The notes under the pieces were generated by a model. That model saw only the letters and a program-made list of their open reading frames with translations, was not told the DNA's origin and did no database searches. Positions 60,241 through 64,000 of a DNA stretch of 64,000 bases are shown piece by piece; positions within the stretch are counted from its first letter, which is position 1, and each line of letters opens with the position of its first letter. Both the position numbers and the translations under genes were made by a program. The DNA is from Phycicoccus sp. Root101 (GTDB lineage Bacteria > Actinomycetota > Actinomycetes > Actinomycetales > Dermatophilaceae). The stretch covers positions 372,001 to 436,000 of the forward strand of contig NZ_LMCM01000007.1 of NCBI RefSeq assembly GCF_001426245.1. Reading direction: 5' to 3'.

Positions 60241-61524
60241 GTGACGGATCCGGGTATGACGCAGGACGGCACGGTCGACCACGGGGGCTCACACCACGTG
60301 GCCGGCCGGCCGTCCGGAGGCGACGGGGCGGCTGTCGAGCGGGTCTTCCGCGAGGAGTACGGCCGCCTCATCGCCTCGCTCGTCCGCCGGTTCGGCGACA
60401 TCGACCTCGCCGAGGACGCAGCGGGCGAGGCCCTCGTGGTCGCATTGGAGAAGTGGCCGTCCGAGGGCACTCCCCCCAACTCCGGCGGCTGGCTCACCAC
60501 CACCGCCGCGAACCGCGCGATCGACCGGATCCGCCGCGAAGGCCAGCGCGACGCCAAGCACCAGGCGGCCCTGATGACGTACGACGACACACCCCACTCA
60601 CCCGTCGGAGTGGTCGAGGACGACCGGCTCCGGCTGCTCTTCACCTGCTGCCACCCGGCGCTCGCGCCGGAGGCGCGGATCGCCCTGACCCTGCGGCTTC
60701 TCGGTGGCCTGACGGTGGCGGAGATCGGGCAGGCGTTCCTCGTCCCCGAGACGACCATGGCGCAACGGATCACCCGCGCCAAGAAGAAGATCGCTGCGGC
60801 GAACGTGCCCTACCGCGTGCCTTCTGCTTCGGACCTGCCCGATCGGTTGGGTGGGGTGCTGACCGTGCTGTTCCTCGTGTTCAACGAGGGGTACCTCGCC
60901 AGCGGTGACGGGTCGCCCGTGCGCTCGGAGCTGACGGGTGAGGCGATCCGGCTGACCCGGGTACTCCGTTTGTTGTTGCCGTCTGAGCCCGAGGTGATGG
61001 GGCTGCTGGCCCTGATGCTGCTCACCGAGGCGCGACGCTCCGCCCGCGTGCGTGGTGGCGTCCTGGTGCCGTTGGACGAGCAGGACCGATCGGGCTGGGA
61101 CCGGTCGTTGATCTCGGAGGGGCACGCAATGGTCCGCTCGTGCTTGGCTTTGAACCGGCCCGGTCGCTACCAGCTGCTCGCCGCGATCAACGCCGTCCAC
61201 ACGTCCGCCGTCTCGGCCTCGGACACCGACTGGTCGCAGGTGGTCGCGCTGTACGACCAGCTCGTCCGCCTCGATCCCTCGCCGATCGTCGCCCTCAACC
61301 GGGCGGTCGCCGTCGCCGAGCTCGACGGACCGTCCGTGGGTCTCGCACTGGTGGACCGGCTGCCGCTCGAGGGCTACCACCCGTGGCACGCCGTGCGTGC
61401 CGACCTCCTGCGCCGGCTCGGTCGCAGCGCCGAGGCCAAGGACGCGTATGCCGCCGCCATCAGCTCGACGGCGAACGTCGCCGAGCGCGCGTACCTGGCA
61501 AGGAAGCGCGGCGAGCTCGTCTAG
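60241..61524 (+). CDS. ECF42-group RNA polymerase sigma factor, copy 2
   Basis: 427 residues from GTG at 60241 (ATG at 60256 is an alternative). Region 2 (DIDLAEDAAGEALVVALEKWP, SGGWLTTTAANRAIDRIRR), region 4 (LTLRLLGGLTVAEIGQAFLVPETTMAQRITRAKKK), DUF6596 (LFLVFNEGYLASGDG) and TPR-like C-terminus. Aligns along its length with copy 1, so the DGPF/sigma pair exists twice about 5 kb apart. N-terminus is Gly/His-rich. Confidence 0.93.
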   Translation: MTDPGMTQDGTVDHGGSHHVAGRPSGGDGAAVERVFREEYGRLIASLVRRFGDIDLAEDAAGEALVVALEKWPSEGTPPNSGGWLTTTAANRAIDRIRREGQRDAKHQAALMTYDDTPHSPVGVVEDDRLRLLFTCCHPALAPEARIALTLRLLGGLTVAEIGQAFLVPETTMAQRITRAKKKIAAANVPYRVPSASDLPDRLGGVLTVLFLVFNEGYLASGDGSPVRSELTGEAIRLTRVLRLLLPSEPEVMGLLALMLLTEARRSARVRGGVLVPLDEQDRSGWDRSLISEGHAMVRSCLALNRPGRYQLLAAINAVHTSAVSASDTDWSQVVALYDQLVRLDPSPIVALNRAVAVAELDGPSVGLALVDRLPLEGYHPWHAVRADLLRRLGRSAEAKDAYAAAISSTANVAERAYLARKRGELV

Positions 61525-61966
61525 CTGCGTTGTTCTCGGAACGACGCGACCGCAGTCAAACGCGGCGGTATTGACGCACGACGAGCGTGGGGAGGACGGA
61601 CGCCTTCTCGACTCTCCGCAAGGACGGCTTCCTCTCCCCGAAGGCGGCCCCACGAGGAGCTTGGAAGACGAATTGGCTCCTCGGATGAGACTATTGCGCC
61701 GTCCCTACAATTGGTCCGTCGGTGAGCATCTGGGCCCTTGGCCGATTACGCCGACCCGAACCGCGCGTTTGTCTTCGACCTGGCACTCATCCTCGTTGGC
61801 CAAAGTCCCCCTCGACTATGAGCGTTTGCGCTCTCCGGCCGACAGTCTTGACCCCTGAAGCCCATCGGGTTCATTCATGTGTGCGCGACGGCCAGTAATT
61901 ATCTACAGTCGTACCCTTGGTCGCCACTCCGCTTCGCACTCGGAGGTCTCAACCGAAGGAGCCCGA
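61525..61966. other. 442-base intergenic stretch at the edge of lower-GC DNA
   Basis: No reliable gene. Base composition changes here from the high-GC chromosome toward more AT and AT-ending codons. It contains a plausible ribosome binding site AAGGAG at 61956-61961 for the next gene. No attachment-site repeat could be recognised, since the other element end lies outside the window. Confidence 0.45.
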
Positions 61967-62881
61967 TTGCCAAAGTATGCGCCAAAGCATCAGAGATCAT
62001 TGCGGCTTCAGGCGGTCGCCGCCTGGGCGGATGCTGGACTCGGCAGCCCACGCGCGTCGTTCCCGATCGAGAGGGCATTTGCGGACCGGCTGAGTCAACG
62101 AGCTGGCCCCGCCTTTCGGCCCTTGGCGCTTGCCGACTCGGAGTCAGTTCCCTACCACCGTGAGGTATCTCTGTTGATCGACGCGTTCGATGCGTTTCCG
62201 GGTCGTGTCGATCTCTCCTTCGACTCAACCTGGCGAGCCTTCGAGGCCGCCCTTCATGACCTCCGTGGCCCGGAGAGCCATAACACTACTGTCGAACTGA
62301 CGCGGTTCACGCGTTCCCTTCGCGCCGACGAAGCACAGTCCATGGATGTCGCAATAGCCGCCCTTCCTCAGCAGGCACTTGAGTTTCTGATCGCTCAATG
62401 GGTCGATGGCCCAGAAGACGGAAACAAGCTGGCTAGACGTCTTGCGAACGCTGGCACTCATCTGAGTCACCTCCGAGGACTCCTGCGCGACCACTATGAC
62501 CTGCTCGATCTGCAAGATCGACGCAAGGCTGCCAGATTGCTGCTCCTAGCTATGCGCGGTGAGACTGTGGACCTGAGAGGGGCGCGACTCGAACTCACGG
62601 CCAACGACCGTGTTCTTGTCCTAGTCTCCGGGCTGCTGTTTGGTCTGAGGAATGTCAGAGCGCACGGGGCGGTGCCGTCACCGTTTACTAGTTCGGCAGC
62701 GTCCCTGCGAACCTTCACGCTCCCTTACTACGCCTTCGTGATCACGTACTACCTGTACATGACGACAGCCTTCCGGCGCGGACACTTAGGATCTCACGTC
62801 ACTTCGGCAGAACTTAGCGCCAACCTTCTGGAAAACTTGGCCGCCGCCCGGGATGTAATGGGCCGCCACTGGCACGTATGA
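61967..62881 (+). CDS. Hypothetical protein with HEPN-like R-x4-H motif
   Basis: 304 residues from TTG at 61967, supported by AAGGAG 5 bases upstream; a frame from ATG at 61877 would add 30 residues. Largely helical. Near the C-terminus FGLRNVRAHGAV contains RNxxxH, the active-site motif of HEPN ribonucleases/abortive-infection proteins, followed by a helix with YYAFVITYYLYM. HEPN function is a motif-based guess. Codon use is more AT-rich than its neighbours, consistent with transfer. Confidence 0.7.
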   Translation: MPKYAPKHQRSLRLQAVAAWADAGLGSPRASFPIERAFADRLSQRAGPAFRPLALADSESVPYHREVSLLIDAFDAFPGRVDLSFDSTWRAFEAALHDLRGPESHNTTVELTRFTRSLRADEAQSMDVAIAALPQQALEFLIAQWVDGPEDGNKLARRLANAGTHLSHLRGLLRDHYDLLDLQDRRKAARLLLLAMRGETVDLRGARLELTANDRVLVLVSGLLFGLRNVRAHGAVPSPFTSSAASLRTFTLPYYAFVITYYLYMTTAFRRGHLGSHVTSAELSANLLENLAAARDVMGRHWHV

Positions 62882-62954
62882 CCTGTTTGGAGCGTCTGGA
62901 GGCGCACCGTCATGCCGCGACGGTACGCACGCCCTCGGCGCGGAGACATCGACG

Positions 62955-63452
62955 CTAGGGAAGTCCGGCGGTCGCCCAGTCGAGTGCGTCGAATCCAGTG
63001 TCTTGTCGCGCCGAGTCCACGAGTGCCCTACGAGCGCCCCAATAGGTGTGCCGCCAATCAGCGAACGAGCGCCATGTGACGTTCCTTCCCATGGGGGCGT
63101 CGTCCCGCCGCATCCGCTCCCATAGGCGCGCTGCGGCTGCTGCTACCGACCCGCTGGAAACCAAGCGCAAGTTTTCCAGGGCGTTCTGCGCTTCGTGAGA
63201 TGGCACGGAACGAAGCCGTTCGCTGGCGGCAGATGCGTCCAAGGAGCCGTCCCGGACTTGGCGCTGGATTTCTTGGATCGCCACGAACATCTGGTGAACA
63301 GCGGACAGGAACTCTAGATAGGTTTCCCGACGCACGGCCGCGAGACGTTCAAGTGCCTCGCGCTTGTAAACGGCTCGCTGGGTAAAGAAGGAAACGAGTC
63401 CACCTAGAAGGACACCAGCCAGTGTCCCTGCGACGGCGATGGCCGAGTCCAT
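62955..63452 (-). CDS. Membrane-anchored hypothetical protein of the foreign region
   Basis: 165 residues from ATG at 63452 (MDSAIAVAGTLAGVLLGGLV), giving a short exported N-terminus and one membrane helix, then a cytoplasmic helical domain (YKREALERLAAVRRETYLEFLSAVHQMF). This 'short N-tail, one helix, long coiled domain' layout is common in actinobacterial hypothetical proteins. Upstream ATGs at 63494 or 63575 are possible but lack a ribosome site. Function unknown; between the HEPN-like gene and the integrase. Confidence 0.65.
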   Translation of the reverse strand: MDSAIAVAGTLAGVLLGGLVSFFTQRAVYKREALERLAAVRRETYLEFLSAVHQMFVAIQEIQRQVRDGSLDASAASERLRSVPSHEAQNALENLRLVSSGSVAAAAARLWERMRRDDAPMGRNVTWRSFADWRHTYWGARRALVDSARQDTGFDALDWATAGLP

Positions 63453-63694
63453 CTGTTCAGTAAACCACTGAGATTCAGTCCGGCTGCGGGCCATCGCTCT
63501 GGGGCGTCGGCGGCAACCATTGATGCGGTCGTCCCGGGGGCCTTGAATCCCGCGGGGCCGGCCCGTTCGCTCCATCCACCCGTGCTTCGCCGATCATCCA
63601 GGCACGTGGCATGTCACGAGACTGCCCGGTAACCGGTGGTGAGCCTGCCGGCGAGTATCAGCGCGCGTTCACGTTGCGGCCCAGCGTCTGCGCC

Positions 63695-64000
63695 TCAGAC
63701 GCCGGCGACGTAGGCGGTGAGGAAGTGAACGCCGTGGCGGTCGAGGTTTCCTCGGGCCCGGTCGTAGTGCTCTGTGGTCCTTGGGTCGGCGTGCCGGGCG
63801 AGGATCTGAGCGTCGCGTAGCGGGACGCCGGCGTCGAGGGCGTTGGTGATGGCGGCGTGCCGCAGGGAATGCGGGCTGATGTGGCGCGGGATGCCAGCGG
63901 CTTTCGCGATGCGGGCGACCATCCGGTACGCGTGGCGCCGATCGATCGGGTTCCCGCTCAGTGGTCGCAGGATCAGCGGCCCGGTGGTGCGCTGCCCGCG
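63695..64000 (-). CDS. Tyrosine recombinase (phage/ICE integrase), C-terminal part
   Basis: The frame is open to the window edge, giving 101 residues. The catalytic core is clear: HSLRH (His-x-x-Arg), LARHADPRTT (second His) and EHYDR (nucleophile Tyr). The first catalytic Arg and the arm-binding domain lie beyond 64000. Such integrases insert elements at tRNA or other attachment sites; none is recognised here. Marks the integrated element whose edge starts near 61525. Confidence 0.92.
   Translation of the reverse strand, partial: RGQRTTGPLILRPLSGNPIDRRHAYRMVARIAKAAGIPRHISPHSLRHAAITNALDAGVPLRDAQILARHADPRTTEHYDRARGNLDRHGVHFLTAYVAGV

Overview
This window is a very GC-rich actinobacterial chromosome segment. 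The gene set points to a Gram-positive actinomycete: CrgA, a PknA/PknB/PstP/FhaA/FhaB block, a class E sortase, mycothiol-type DinB and maleylpyruvate-isomerase-fold proteins, a GAF-ANTAR regulator and a SARP regulator. From memory of gene order, family Intrasporangiaceae (Knoellia/Janibacter/Phycicoccus-like) is the best guess, but this is inference. The kinase/shape block normally lies close to oriC.

Layout. 1-2204: end of an SGNH hydrolase and small housekeeping or hypothetical genes. 2241-6172: complete selenocysteine cassette (selD on minus; tRNA-Sec, selA, selB on plus). 6179-10446: tightly packed six-gene minus-strand operon with a Tat-exported, Cys-rich protein resembling methylamine dehydrogenase light chain fused to LGFP repeats, MauD- and MauE-like maturation proteins, a membrane protein, a hypothetical protein and a 26-residue mini-protein. 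10648-13067: an LEA-like membrane protein, cyclophilin and rhomboid protease. 13122-13901: a cluster of TTGTCCACA-type DnaA boxes and two tandem Flp-type pilin genes. 14052-25585: cell-division and cell-wall block (crgA, DUF881, sortase E, pabA/trpG; then fhaA-fhaB-pstP-rodA-pbpA-pknA-pknB on minus, joined by 4-base stop/start overlaps at several junctions). 25882: tRNA-Leu(CAG).

26023-30987: metabolic and hypothetical singletons. 31137-39205: a SARP regulator flanked by a FAD oxidoreductase and an MMPL transporter-hemerythrin operon. Both flanking promoters carry the same triple 11-bp repeat, so the three units look like one regulon. 39299-42160: soxR with a nuclease-fold gene, divergent from a 14-TM efflux pump across a perfect dyad. 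42195-54527: assorted enzymes and regulators. 54670-61524: two copies of the DGPF-protein/ECF42-sigma pair with hydrolases, a small acidic protein and another MFS pump between them. 61525-64000: lower-GC, foreign-looking DNA with a HEPN-like protein, a membrane-anchored hypothetical protein and the C-terminus of a tyrosine recombinase, i.e. the edge of an integrated element running off the window.

Strongest leads for new biology: the MauA-like/LGFP six-gene system with no MADH heavy chain or MauG nearby, and the shared triple-repeat promoters around the SARP gene.
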